From positions 3,840,001 to 3,904,000 of the forward strand of contig NZ_CP050296.1 of assembly GCF_014189455.1 (NCBI RefSeq): DNA of 64,000 bases, in the 5' to 3' direction. The translations under genes and the position numbers were made by a program. Below, in pieces: positions 8,824 to 16,121 of this stretch (position 1 is its first letter; each line of letters starts with the position of its first letter). This stretch comes from Mesorhizobium huakuii. GTDB taxonomy: Bacteria; Pseudomonadota; Alphaproteobacteria; Rhizobiales; Rhizobiaceae. The notes beneath the pieces were generated by a model. That model was given only the letters and a program-made list of their open reading frames with translations. It was not told the DNA's origin and ran no database searches.

Positions 8824-9959
8824 TGGCCCGCCCCCGATATCTCGACAGTCTGGCCGGGACTGAGCAACTGCCCGCCTGCGGTCACGACGTTTTGGCCTTC
8901 GTTCAGCCCGCTGGCGATGACGACCGTGCCCGAATTGAAGGCCAGCACCTCGACCGGCGTCACCGCCACTGCCTTGGTCGAGGGATCGACGATCCAGACC
9001 GCCGGTTTGCCGGCGCTGGACGTCAGCGCCTGCCACGGCAACAGGATCGCCTTCGCCGGCTTGGCGCTGACCGAGCCGATGACGGCCGCCCCCAGCGGCA
9101 TGCCGGCCGGTGTATCGGGAATGCCGATCTTGACCCGGATCGAACCGGAGGCCTGGTCGACCGCCGGCGAGATTTCGCGCACCTTGCCTGTTGCCCGGAC
9201 CTGCGGGTCGGACAACAGCGTGATCGTCACCGCCGGCGAGGCCGGCGTCCTGGCGACCAGCGTCTCCTGCACGTTGAACACCGCGTCGCGGTCGCCGTCC
9301 TCGGCGACGGTGAAGACGGTTTGCGCTGCTTGCACCACCTGGCCGGTTTCGACCTGGCGGGCGGTGATGACGCCGGGGGCGCCGGCCTTGAGCTCGGTGA
9401 AGGACAGGTTTTGCTGGGCATTGGCGAATGCGCTCTGCGCGGCGTCGACACTGCCTTGCGCCACCTTCAGCGCCTGGTCGGCGGCGTCGTAGTCGCGCCT
9501 GGTGGTGAAGCCCTGGGCAAGCAGCGTCTTCTGCCGTTCGAAGGCGGCGGCTGACTGGGTCAGTTGCGCTTGTGCCGCGTCAAGATCGGCCTGTGCCGAT
9601 CGCAGATCGGATTGCTGCTCCTGCGGATCGATGCGGGCAAGCACCGCGCCCTGGTCGACATGCTGGCCGACATCGACAAGCCGCTCGGCGACGCGGCCGC
9701 CGACGCGGAACGACAGATTGTTCAGCGTGCGCGCCGCGATCACCCCGGTCAGCGAGGTTCTCGGCGCATAGTCGGCGATCGCCACCGTTTCGGTGCGCAC
9801 CATGATCGGCAGTTTCTTGTCCGCCGCCTCCTGCTTCTGGCAGCCGGCCAGCAGCAATGCGGCTGTGCAGACGCACACTGCCGACACGGTTGGAAAAGAC
9901 AAAAGGCTGGAGGTTCTGAAGGATGGTACTGGGACGGACGATGTCACGTTCCTGCTCAT
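8820..9959 (-). CDS. RND efflux periplasmic adaptor (membrane fusion) lipoprotein, first copy
   Basis: 379-residue adaptor and first gene of the efflux operon. The start is placed at ATG 9959 because the following residues make a lipoprotein signal with lipobox LLLAGC; a TTG-initiated extension to 10031 would bury it. The order is: lipoyl half (VGQHVDQGAVLARID), alpha-helical hairpin rich in Ala and Gln, second lipoyl half, and beta-barrel with the conserved RVKIGIP segment. The upstream region to 10191 is shared with the divergent aminotransferase gene. No regulator gene is adjacent. Confidence 0.9.
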   Translation of the reverse strand: MSRNVTSSVPVPSFRTSSLLSFPTVSAVCVCTAALLLAGCQKQEAADKKLPIMVRTETVAIADYAPRTSLTGVIAARTLNNLSFRVGGRVAERLVDVGQHVDQGAVLARIDPQEQQSDLRSAQADLDAAQAQLTQSAAAFERQKTLLAQGFTTRRDYDAADQALKVAQGSVDAAQSAFANAQQNLSFTELKAGAPGVITARQVETGQVVQAAQTVFTVAEDGDRDAVFNVQETLVARTPASPAVTITLLSDPQVRATGKVREISPAVDQASGSIRVKIGIPDTPAGMPLGAAVIGSVSAKPAKAILLPWQALTSSAGKPAVWIVDPSTKAVAVTPVEVLAFNSGTVVIASGLNEGQNVVTAGGQLLSPGQTVEISGAGQ

Positions 9960-10140
9960 GGACTCCCCCAACCGCGGGTCGCTCGCTGATCGCGATGCCT
10001 CGCGGATATCTGAAGGATAATCGATCTCCAAAAAAAGGAAACCGGTCTCGTACGCGTATCGGGCGACAGGTTAAGGAGGCACCGAGGCCAGGCCCAATCG
10101 CCTGCCGTTGGTGCCGACTTGAGGAAAACGTGAAATAAGG

Positions 10141-10155
10141 TCAGAAGACATCTGA
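10141..10155. promoter_or_regulatory. Small inverted repeat in the efflux/aminotransferase divergent region
   Basis: The 232-bp gap between the two divergent starts (9959 and 10192) contains TCAGA-agaca-TCTGA, a perfect 5-bp inverted repeat located 37-51 bases before the aminotransferase start. It could be an operator for a dimeric regulator. The arms are short and chance occurrence is possible. No convincing -35/-10 pair was seen in this gap. Confidence 0.2.
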
Positions 10156-10191
10156 TCAACGAGCACGGGCGCCGGCCCGATGAGGGATATC

Positions 10192-11469
10192 ATGAAGAAT
10201 TCAGCCATTTCCGAACGCAAGAACCAGTCGATCTCGCGCGGCGTCGGCATGACCACGCAGATTTATGCCGACCGGGCTGAAAATTCGGAAATCTGGGATG
10301 TCGAAGGCCACCGCTACATCGACTTCTCCTCCGGCATCGCCGTCGTCAACACCGGCCATCGCCATCCCAGGGTGATTGAGGCGGTCAAGGCACAGCTCGA
10401 CCGTTTCACCCACACCTGCCACCAGGTGGTGCCCTATGAGAGCTATGTCAGGTTGGCCGAACGGCTGAACGCCATGCTGCCCGGCAAGTTCGAGAAGAAG
10501 ACGATCTTCGTCACCACCGGCGCCGAGGCGGTCGAGAATGCCATCAAGATCGCCCGCAACGCCACGGGCCGCCAGGCCGTCATCGCCTTCGCCGGCGGCT
10601 TCCATGGCCGCACCTTCATGGGCATGGCGCTGACCGGCAAGGTCGTGCCCTACAAGGTCGGCTTCGGCGCCATGCCGGGCGACGTCTACCACGCGCCGTT
10701 CCCGGTGCCGCTGCACGGCGTGTCGGTTGCCGATTCGCTGGCAGCACTCGACCGGCTGTTCAAGGCCGATGTCGATCCGGCCCGCGTCGCCGCCATCATC
10801 GTCGAGCCGGTTCAGGGCGAGGGCGGCTTCTACGAGGCGCCGCGCGAATTCCTGACCGCGTTGCGCAAGCTCTGCGACCAGCACGGCATGCTTTTGATCG
10901 CCGACGAGGTGCAGACCGGCTTTGCCCGCACCGGTAAGATGTTCGCCATGGATCACCACGACGTCGCGGCCGACATCACCACCATGGCCAAGAGCCTGGC
11001 CGGCGGCTTCCCGCTGGCGGCGGTCACCGGCCGCGCCGAGATCATGGATGCGCCTGGCCCCGGCGGTCTCGGCGGCACCTATGGCGGCAGCCCGATCGGC
11101 GTTGCCGCCGCGCACGCGGTGCTCGATGTGATCGAGGATGAAAAGCTCTGCGACCGCGCCAACACGCTGGGTGCAAGGCTGAAGCAGCGCCTGCAGTCGA
11201 TCCGTGACGACGTGCCCGAGATCGTCGACATCAGGGGCCTCGGCTTCATGAACGCGGTCGAGTTCAACGACGTCAAGAAGGGTCTGCCGTCGGCCGAGAT
11301 CGCCAACGCCATCCGGCTGAAGGCGCTCGACAAGGGGCTGATCCTGCTGACCTGCGGCGTCTACGGCAACGTCATCCGCTTCCTGGCGCCGATCACCATC
11401 CAGGACGAGGTGATGAACGAAGCGCTCGATATCCTTGAAACCTCGATCCGCGAAGTCTGCGCTGCCTAG
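10192..11469 (+). CDS. gabT: 4-aminobutyrate aminotransferase (class III PLP aminotransferase)
   Basis: 425-residue class III aminotransferase that probably converts 4-aminobutyrate and 2-oxoglutarate to succinate semialdehyde and glutamate. The cofactor-binding aspartate is in LLIADEVQTGFARTGK, the PLP lysine in TTMAKSLAGGFPL, and the phosphate-binding part in TTGAEAVENAIKIAR. ATG 10192 is preferred over ATG 10180 because a GAGGG ribosome site lies five to nine bases before it. It is monocistronic, with no succinate-semialdehyde dehydrogenase gene next to it. Related specificities (5-aminovalerate, other omega-amino acids) cannot be excluded. Confidence 0.85.
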   Translation: MKNSAISERKNQSISRGVGMTTQIYADRAENSEIWDVEGHRYIDFSSGIAVVNTGHRHPRVIEAVKAQLDRFTHTCHQVVPYESYVRLAERLNAMLPGKFEKKTIFVTTGAEAVENAIKIARNATGRQAVIAFAGGFHGRTFMGMALTGKVVPYKVGFGAMPGDVYHAPFPVPLHGVSVADSLAALDRLFKADVDPARVAAIIVEPVQGEGGFYEAPREFLTALRKLCDQHGMLLIADEVQTGFARTGKMFAMDHHDVAADITTMAKSLAGGFPLAAVTGRAEIMDAPGPGGLGGTYGGSPIGVAAAHAVLDVIEDEKLCDRANTLGARLKQRLQSIRDDVPEIVDIRGLGFMNAVEFNDVKKGLPSAEIANAIRLKALDKGLILLTCGVYGNVIRFLAPITIQDEVMNEALDILETSIREVCAA

Positions 11470-11475
11470 CGTTCT

Positions 11476-11579
11476 ACCTCCCCCTCGTGGGGAGGTCGGA
11501 CCGAAGGTCCGGGTGGGGGGGCTTGGCGCCGACCCCCACCCCGCTGCTTCGCAGCGACCCTCCCCACAAGGGGGAGGGT
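11476..11579. repeat. RIME-like intergenic palindromic element
   Basis: A ~104-bp unit made of two complementary GC-rich halves. The left half has CTCCCCCTCGTGGGGAGG then a GGACCGAAGGTCC hairpin and a G7 run. The right half has CCCCCACCCC, a GCTGCTTCGCAGC hairpin and CTCCCCACAAGGGGGAG. It begins six bases after the aminotransferase stop. The architecture matches rhizobial intergenic mosaic elements (RIME), which are short, multicopy and palindromic. It may also act as a strong mRNA 3-prime structure. Confidence 0.7.
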
Positions 11580-11598
11580 AATCGTATATGGCGGCGCC

Positions 11599-11966
11599 CG
11601 CCCCCCTCTCCGTCCGCTGCGCGGCCACCTCTCCCCCATTTCATGGGAGCAAGGAAACGCTAATCACGGATGTCGCGCCCTCCGAAAGCTTGGGTTCCTC
11701 GCCCCCACAAAGTGGCTACGGCATGCACACATTTCCAAGCCGCGCTGGTCTTTGGCGATAGCGTGCATGGCGGCTTGGCGCATGCATTGTCTTATGCGGC
11801 GCTGGTCGACCCCCACTCCGTCTCGGCTTCGCCGAGCCACCTCTCCCCGATCGACGGGGTAGAGGAAAGGCGCCAAGCTCTTTGCCGTCAACGTTCGTCC
11901 AGCAAAGCTCCCTTCCTTTCCCTCTGGAGGGGGGAAAGGTGGCACTGCGAAGCAGCGACGGATTGG
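11599..11966. repeat. Cluster of degenerate GC-rich palindromic repeats
   Basis: Together with the element just upstream, this fills most of the 597-bp gap between 11470 and 12066. Three further pieces share the same building blocks: 11599-11660 (CCCCTCTCCGTCCGCTGCGC then CACCTCTCCCCCATTTCATG), 11808-11873 (CCCCCACTCCGTCTCGGCTT, CGCCGAGCCACCTCTCCCC, GACGGGGTAGAGG) and 11893-11966 (CTTCCTTTCCCTC then GAGGGGGGAAAGG and CTGCGAAGCAGCG). No gene is supported here; the open frames across it have no family resemblance and follow the repeat composition. 11967-12066 holds nothing recognisable. Confidence 0.55.
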
Positions 11967-12066
11967 GGGAACCACGTGGCAATCAAGCCTCGGGCCGATC
12001 AGTCACGCCAATCACAGAAGATGCGTGCATTCCGTAACGCAAAGCGGGGGAGTTGAGGCCACGAAT

Positions 12067-12261
12067 TTATTGGCCCTGCGCTCGTTTTTGCAGTGCTGCG
12101 AAATAGCCATCATCAACCGGAGCGCCCGGCTCGGATGACGCGCCCTCAAGGAGGAGACGTCGAAGCAGTTGGCGGTCTTGATCGCGGCGGATCAATTCAC
12201 GGAAATATTCGCTGCTCACGACATAGCTCCGATTGGTGATTGCTCGAACAAAATCTTTCAA
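12067..12261 (-). pseudogene. Truncated ParD-like antitoxin remnant
   Basis: Sixty-four codons ending in a clear ParD-type C-terminal half: the SSEYFRELIRRDQ helix, then LLRRLLLEGASSEPG and YFAALQKRA, the region that wraps ParE toxins. ParD proteins normally begin with a beta-strand and MSLPD-type ribbon for DNA binding. Here the frame upstream of the first plausible start (TTG at 12261) has no such sequence and runs into the 3-prime end of the flavoprotein gene. No ParE toxin follows; the downstream stretch is repeats. I read it as a decayed toxin-antitoxin module left next to 12264. A short expressed protein remains possible. Confidence 0.55.
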
Positions 12262-12263
12262 AA

Positions 12264-13517
12264 CTAGCCGACAGCCTTCGCCGGCTCGACGGTTTGAAAC
12301 GCAGCCAGCGCCGCCTTCAGCCCATCCGATCCCGCTGCTACCGTTTCCTGCGTCGGTGAGAAACCCGCACCGAGCATCTTGCGGCCGAGCATGTGATCAC
12401 CAGGGCGGTTGACGGATTCGATGCCGAGCAGCCGGTCGCCGGCATAGTGGTAGATCGAGAATTTGTTGTCGGTCAGGTCGCCCAGCACGACATGGCTGTC
12501 GCCGCCGGCGGTCAGCCCGACCATCTGCAGCTTCATGTCGCCAATATCGGACCAGAACCACGGCACCGCCGAATAAGCGTCGGCATGGCCGGTAGTGGTG
12601 CGCGCAGCGAGTCGCGCCTGATCGGTGGCGTTCTGCACCGATTCCAGCCGCACGTCGCCGCCGGTGAACCAGTGCCGGTAGGAGGCGGCGTCGCCGATGG
12701 CTAGGATTTGCGGCACCGAACTGCGCATCTGGAGGTCGACACGGATGCCGTTGGCGATGGTGAGGCCGGCGGCCTGCGCCAGTTCGACATTCGGCACGGC
12801 GCCAATGCCGACAATGACCATTCGCGCCGGCAGCCTTTCGCCCGACGAGGTGATGGCGGCGACGACATGGCCGTTTTCGCCTTCGAGTTTTGCAATCGAG
12901 GTGCCGGTCAGGATGCGCACGCCGGCCGCTTCGAGCCTTTGCCGGACATGGCTCGCCACCACCGGCGCCACGGCACGGCCGAGCAGCCGGTCGACCGCTT
13001 CCACCACCGTCACCGTGCGGCCGGCCGTGCGCAGCGTCGCGGCGATCTCCAGCCCGATAAAGCCGCCGCCGAGGATGACGACGTCTTCGCTCTGAGCGCT
13101 GAGGTCGCGGATCAGCCGCGCATCCGCCAGCGAGCGCAGCGACAAAACGCCGGACAGGTCCGCGCCAGGCAGCGGCAAGGTGCGCGGTCGCGACCCGGTC
13201 GCCAGGATCAGATGGTCGAAGGCAAGCGCGCCGCCGCCGGCAATGTCCAGGCTGCGGCGGCCGGTATCGATACGGTCGATCCGGATGCCCGGCCGGTAGT
13301 CGATGGCGTTGCCGGTATAAAAAGCCTCGCCACGCAAGGGTTGCGGTTTGGCCTCGGCGTCCTTGATGAAGGTCTTAGACAGCGGCGGCTTGTGGTAGGG
13401 CAGCTCGTTCTCGTCGCCGACCAGGATCACCGGTCCGCCATAGCCGTCCTCGCGCAGACTGGCGGCCGCTTGCACGCCCGCATGACCCGCACCGACAATG
13501 ACCACGCCGTTCTTCAT
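12264..13517 (-). CDS. FAD-dependent NAD(P)H:ferredoxin reductase (putidaredoxin/rhodocoxin reductase family)
   Basis: 417-residue two-dinucleotide-binding flavoprotein. The FAD site is VIVGAGHAGVQAAASL near the N-terminus, the NAD(P)H site is VVILGGGFIGLEIAATL near residue 150, and ILAIGDAA near 280 is the second FAD contact. A C-terminal reductase dimerisation domain follows. ATG 13517 places the FAD motif at residues 5-15, as usual; a longer frame adds 29 residues with no match. The family passes electrons from NAD(P)H to a [2Fe-2S] ferredoxin. It is divergent from an operon encoding the [2Fe-2S] protein Bfd and shares the Irr-like box at 13677, so Bfd is an attractive partner (inference). 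Confidence 0.85.
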   Translation of the reverse strand: MKNGVVIVGAGHAGVQAAASLREDGYGGPVILVGDENELPYHKPPLSKTFIKDAEAKPQPLRGEAFYTGNAIDYRPGIRIDRIDTGRRSLDIAGGGALAFDHLILATGSRPRTLPLPGADLSGVLSLRSLADARLIRDLSAQSEDVVILGGGFIGLEIAATLRTAGRTVTVVEAVDRLLGRAVAPVVASHVRQRLEAAGVRILTGTSIAKLEGENGHVVAAITSSGERLPARMVIVGIGAVPNVELAQAAGLTIANGIRVDLQMRSSVPQILAIGDAASYRHWFTGGDVRLESVQNATDQARLAARTTTGHADAYSAVPWFWSDIGDMKLQMVGLTAGGDSHVVLGDLTDNKFSIYHYAGDRLLGIESVNRPGDHMLGRKMLGAGFSPTQETVAAGSDGLKAALAAFQTVEPAKAVG

Positions 13518-13676
13518 CGCATTCCAATCCCGCTTCGATTCTAGGACGTCTCGCCAGGTGGCAATTGTCTGGGGCCGCCGCAAGACGGCGTTTGCGGGTC
13601 GCACCCGGAATGGCGGCTGTCAATCGTACAGTTCCGCAGCGAGGTCGGTGCAGCAAGGGTATAAAGTTGAGCTTTG

Positions 13677-13699
13677 CAGTTTAGAATAATTCTAAACTG
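13677..13699. promoter_or_regulatory. Iron control element (Irr-box-like palindrome)
   Basis: A perfect odd palindrome: two 11-base arms around a single central A at 13688, with core TTTAGAATAATTCTAAA. This matches the iron control element bound by Irr in Rhizobiales (TTTAGAA...TTCTAAA type). It lies in the 433-bp gap between divergent genes at 13517 and 13951, and the downstream operon encodes Bfd, Bfr and imelysins, an iron theme that fits. An irr gene is present at 49915. Whether it represses or activates depends on which promoter is used. Confidence 0.75.
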
Positions 13700-13731
13700 T
13701 TGTTTCGATTGGCTTTTCCCGTCGATTTTCA

Positions 13732-13760
13732 TTGACTTCCATCGGCGTCGCAGCTTTATG
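13732..13760 (+). promoter_or_regulatory. Candidate sigma-70 promoter of the imelysin-bfd-bfr operon
   Basis: TTGACT at 13732-13737 and TTTATG at 13755-13760 with a 17-base spacer, 33 bases downstream of the Irr-like palindrome. This would give a leader of about 184 bases before the ATG at 13951. An alternative pair, TTGAGC (13667) and TCTAAA (13691), overlaps the palindrome itself and would make it a repressor site. Apart from these sites the 13518-13950 gap shows no further gene. Confidence 0.4.
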
Positions 13761-13950
13761 GAAGCCTGCGCGTTGGCGCATCCCTTTGATGTCTGGGCCT
13801 TGAACCCGTTCGATTGGAGGCATTTTGGTGTCTTTCTTCCCTGGACCGCGCGATGGCGCGGCAAGCCTTGGCGCTTTTGGCATCGACATGGCCTGGCGCC
13901 GGCCGCCGCGCGCGGCTTTTATAAAATTTCCGAGAAACTGGAGAGCGATA

Positions 13951-15240
13951 ATGACAGCACGGTACGGCGGTAGGCTTGCGGCGATTGGTGCCACGGCGCT
14001 GTTGACGGCGGCGGTGTTTGTGCTGCCTGCCAAGGCGGAAACCGACGCAAAGGCCGTTATCAAGACCTATGCCGACATCGGGCTCGCCAAATACGAGGAT
14101 TCGCTGACCACGGCGCAGGCTCTCGACAAGGCGGTCGACGCGCTGCTCGCCAAGCCCTCAGCGGACACGCTCAAGGCCGCCCGCGACGCCTGGAAGGCCG
14201 CGCGCGTGCCCTACCAGCAGACCGAGGTCTACCGCTTCGGCAACAAGGTCGTCGACGATTGGGAAGGCGAGGTGAATTCCTGGCCGCTGGACGAAGGCCT
14301 GATCGACTATGTCGCCAAGAGCTACGGCACGGAATCGGACACGAATTCGCTCTATACGGCCAATGTGATCGCCAACAAGGAAATCGAGATCAACGGCAAG
14401 AAGGTCGACGCCTCGAAGCTTTCGCCTGAATTTCTGTCCGGCACGTTGCAGCAAGCCGGCGGTATCGAGGCCAATGTCGCCACCGGCTATCACGCCATCG
14501 AATTCCTGCTCTGGGGCCAGGATCTGCATGGCACCGGACCGGGCGCCGGCGAGCGTCCTTACACCGACTACGACCTCAAGAACTGCACCGGCGGCAATTG
14601 CGACCGCCGTGCCGAATATCTGAAGTCCGCCACCACCCTGCTGGTTTCGGACCTGCAGAAGATGGTCAACGACTGGAAGGAAGACGGCGCCGCACGCAAG
14701 AACCTCGTCGATGGCGAGCCGAACACGGCGATCTCGATCATCTTCACCGGCATGGGCTCGCTGTCCTACGGCGAGCTCGCCGGCGAGCGCATGAAACTCG
14801 GCCTCCTGCTGCACGATCCGGAGGAGGAGCAAGACTGCTTCTCCGACAACACCTACAATTCGCATTTCTACGACGCCATCGGCATCCGCGCTGCCTACCT
14901 CGCCAGCTACACGCGCCTCGACGGCACCGTCGTTTCTGGACCTTCGGTGCACGACATGGTCAAGGCGGCCGATCCGGCGATCGACAAGGAGTTGTCCGGC
15001 AAGCTCGACGTCAGCGTCGCCAAGATGGAGGCGATCAAGGCCCGGGCCGAAGCCGGCGAGGCCTATGACCAGCAGATCGCTGAAGGCAACACGGCAGGCA
15101 ACGCCACTGTGCAGGCGGCGATCGACGCGCTGATCGACCAGACCAAGTCGATCGAACGTGCCGTCGGCTCGCTGAAACTCAACGCCATCGCCTTCGAGGG
15201 ATCCGACAGCCTCGACGCACCTGACAAGGTGTTCAAGTAA
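13951..15240 (+). CDS. Imelysin-family (ICMP/IrpA-like) exported iron-associated protein
   Basis: 429-residue imelysin/M75 family protein. It has a Sec signal peptide (about residues 1-29, ending LPAKA) and the family GxHxxE motif intact at residues 179-184 (GYHAIE), with the conserved NSWPLDEGLIDYV segment near residue 109. Such proteins are periplasmic or outer-membrane iron-uptake or iron-binding factors; despite the name no peptidase activity is assumed. ATG 13951 was chosen because it begins a proper signal peptide; the upstream in-frame extension of 42 residues is arginine-rich and unlike the family. It is the first gene of the iron operon, and a second, diverged imelysin follows at 17723. 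Confidence 0.88.
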   Translation: MTARYGGRLAAIGATALLTAAVFVLPAKAETDAKAVIKTYADIGLAKYEDSLTTAQALDKAVDALLAKPSADTLKAARDAWKAARVPYQQTEVYRFGNKVVDDWEGEVNSWPLDEGLIDYVAKSYGTESDTNSLYTANVIANKEIEINGKKVDASKLSPEFLSGTLQQAGGIEANVATGYHAIEFLLWGQDLHGTGPGAGERPYTDYDLKNCTGGNCDRRAEYLKSATTLLVSDLQKMVNDWKEDGAARKNLVDGEPNTAISIIFTGMGSLSYGELAGERMKLGLLLHDPEEEQDCFSDNTYNSHFYDAIGIRAAYLASYTRLDGTVVSGPSVHDMVKAADPAIDKELSGKLDVSVAKMEAIKARAEAGEAYDQQIAEGNTAGNATVQAAIDALIDQTKSIERAVGSLKLNAIAFEGSDSLDAPDKVFK

Positions 15241-15346
15241 GACCTGGAACCTGATCCGGAGCCGGGCGACCGGCTTCGGAATGGGCTTCGGGACCAGAAC
15301 AAGCCACACGGCGCGGGAGGCGCCGTCAGCCATCCGAGCACTGTAA

Positions 15347-15658
15347 ATGCTGATCTGCCATTGCAACATCATCACCGAGAAGGAGATCGAGCAGACGATC
15401 ATCGGGCTGCTGGACCAGGATCCCTGGCAACTTATCGTGCCGGCCAAGGTCTACCACTCGATGCAAAAGCGTGGCCGCTGTTGCGGCTGCTTCCCAAATG
15501 TGGTCGAAACGATCATCCGGGTCACCGAAAATTACCACGCCCGCTCGGAGGCGAGCGGCGTGGATATCGTTTCACATCTGGATCGCGTCAGAGGCCTGCG
15601 CGTCCAATACGGGAGCAGAACCCATGAAAGGCGAAATTCAGATCATCGAGCGGCTTAA
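15347..15658 (+). CDS. bfd: Bacterioferritin-associated ferredoxin Bfd, C-terminally extended
   Basis: A [2Fe-2S] protein that reduces Bfr heme so stored iron can leave the cage. The four cluster ligands are visible: C4 and C6 (ICHC) and C45 and C48 (CCGC). The length is 103 residues against 64 in E. coli. Part of the excess lies between the cysteine pairs, and the rest is a C-terminal tail (after about residue 75) whose last 35 bases overlap the bfr start. ATG 15347 is the only start that keeps C4. It sits 106 bases after the imelysin stop; that gap contains two small GC hairpins (a 7-bp stem ACGGCGC/GCGCCGT near 15307-15325 is the clearer). Confidence 0.88.
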   Translation: MLICHCNIITEKEIEQTIIGLLDQDPWQLIVPAKVYHSMQKRGRCCGCFPNVVETIIRVTENYHARSEASGVDIVSHLDRVRGLRVQYGSRTHERRNSDHRAA

Positions 15659-16109
15659 CGAGGCTCTTTTCCTGGAGCTTGGAGCCGTCAATCAATATTG
15701 GGTGCATTTCCGTCTGCTCGAGGACTGGGGCTACACCAAGCTGGCCAAGAAGGAGCGGGCCGAATCGATCGAGGAGATGCACCACGCCGACAAGCTCATC
15801 GCCCGTATCATCTTCCTTGAAGGCCATCCGAACCTGCAGTCCGTGGCGCCGCTGCGCATCGGGCAGAACGTCAAGGAGGTGCTCGAATCCGACCTTGCCG
15901 GCGAATATGACGCGCGCACGGCCTACAAGCGTTCGCGCGAAATCTGCCACGAGATTGGTGATTACGTGACGATGAAACTGTTCGAGGATCTGCTGGCTGA
16001 CGAGGAAGGTCACATCGACTTCCTAGAGACGCAGCTCGACCTGCTCGCCTCGATCGGCGAGGAGAAGTACGGCCAGCTCAACGCCGACGCGGCCAACGAG
16101 GCGGAGTAA
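15624..16109 (+). CDS. bfr: Bacterioferritin
   Basis: 161-residue iron-storage protein that assembles as a 24-mer with ferroxidase centres and inter-subunit heme. All ferroxidase ligands align with E. coli numbering: E18, E51, H54, E94, E127 and H130; the heme ligand M52 is present. The start overlaps the end of bfd by 35 bases, so the two are co-transcribed and probably coupled. In this operon iron storage is linked with exported iron-binding and heme proteins. Irr-linked control through the box at 13677 is expected to tie its expression to iron or heme status. Confidence 0.97.
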   Translation: MKGEIQIIERLNEALFLELGAVNQYWVHFRLLEDWGYTKLAKKERAESIEEMHHADKLIARIIFLEGHPNLQSVAPLRIGQNVKEVLESDLAGEYDARTAYKRSREICHEIGDYVTMKLFEDLLADEEGHIDFLETQLDLLASIGEEKYGQLNADAANEAE

Positions 16110-16121
16110 AGGCATGCGGGA

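Noticed and set aside
11670..12056. Open frame across the repeat cluster
   Set aside because: It runs through palindromic repeats, has no ribosome site and no family resemblance.
12264..13517. Nitrite reductase or monodehydroascorbate reductase identity for the flavoprotein
   Set aside because: The length and C-terminal reductase domain fit the ferredoxin-reductase branch; there are no additional Fe-S or siroheme domains.
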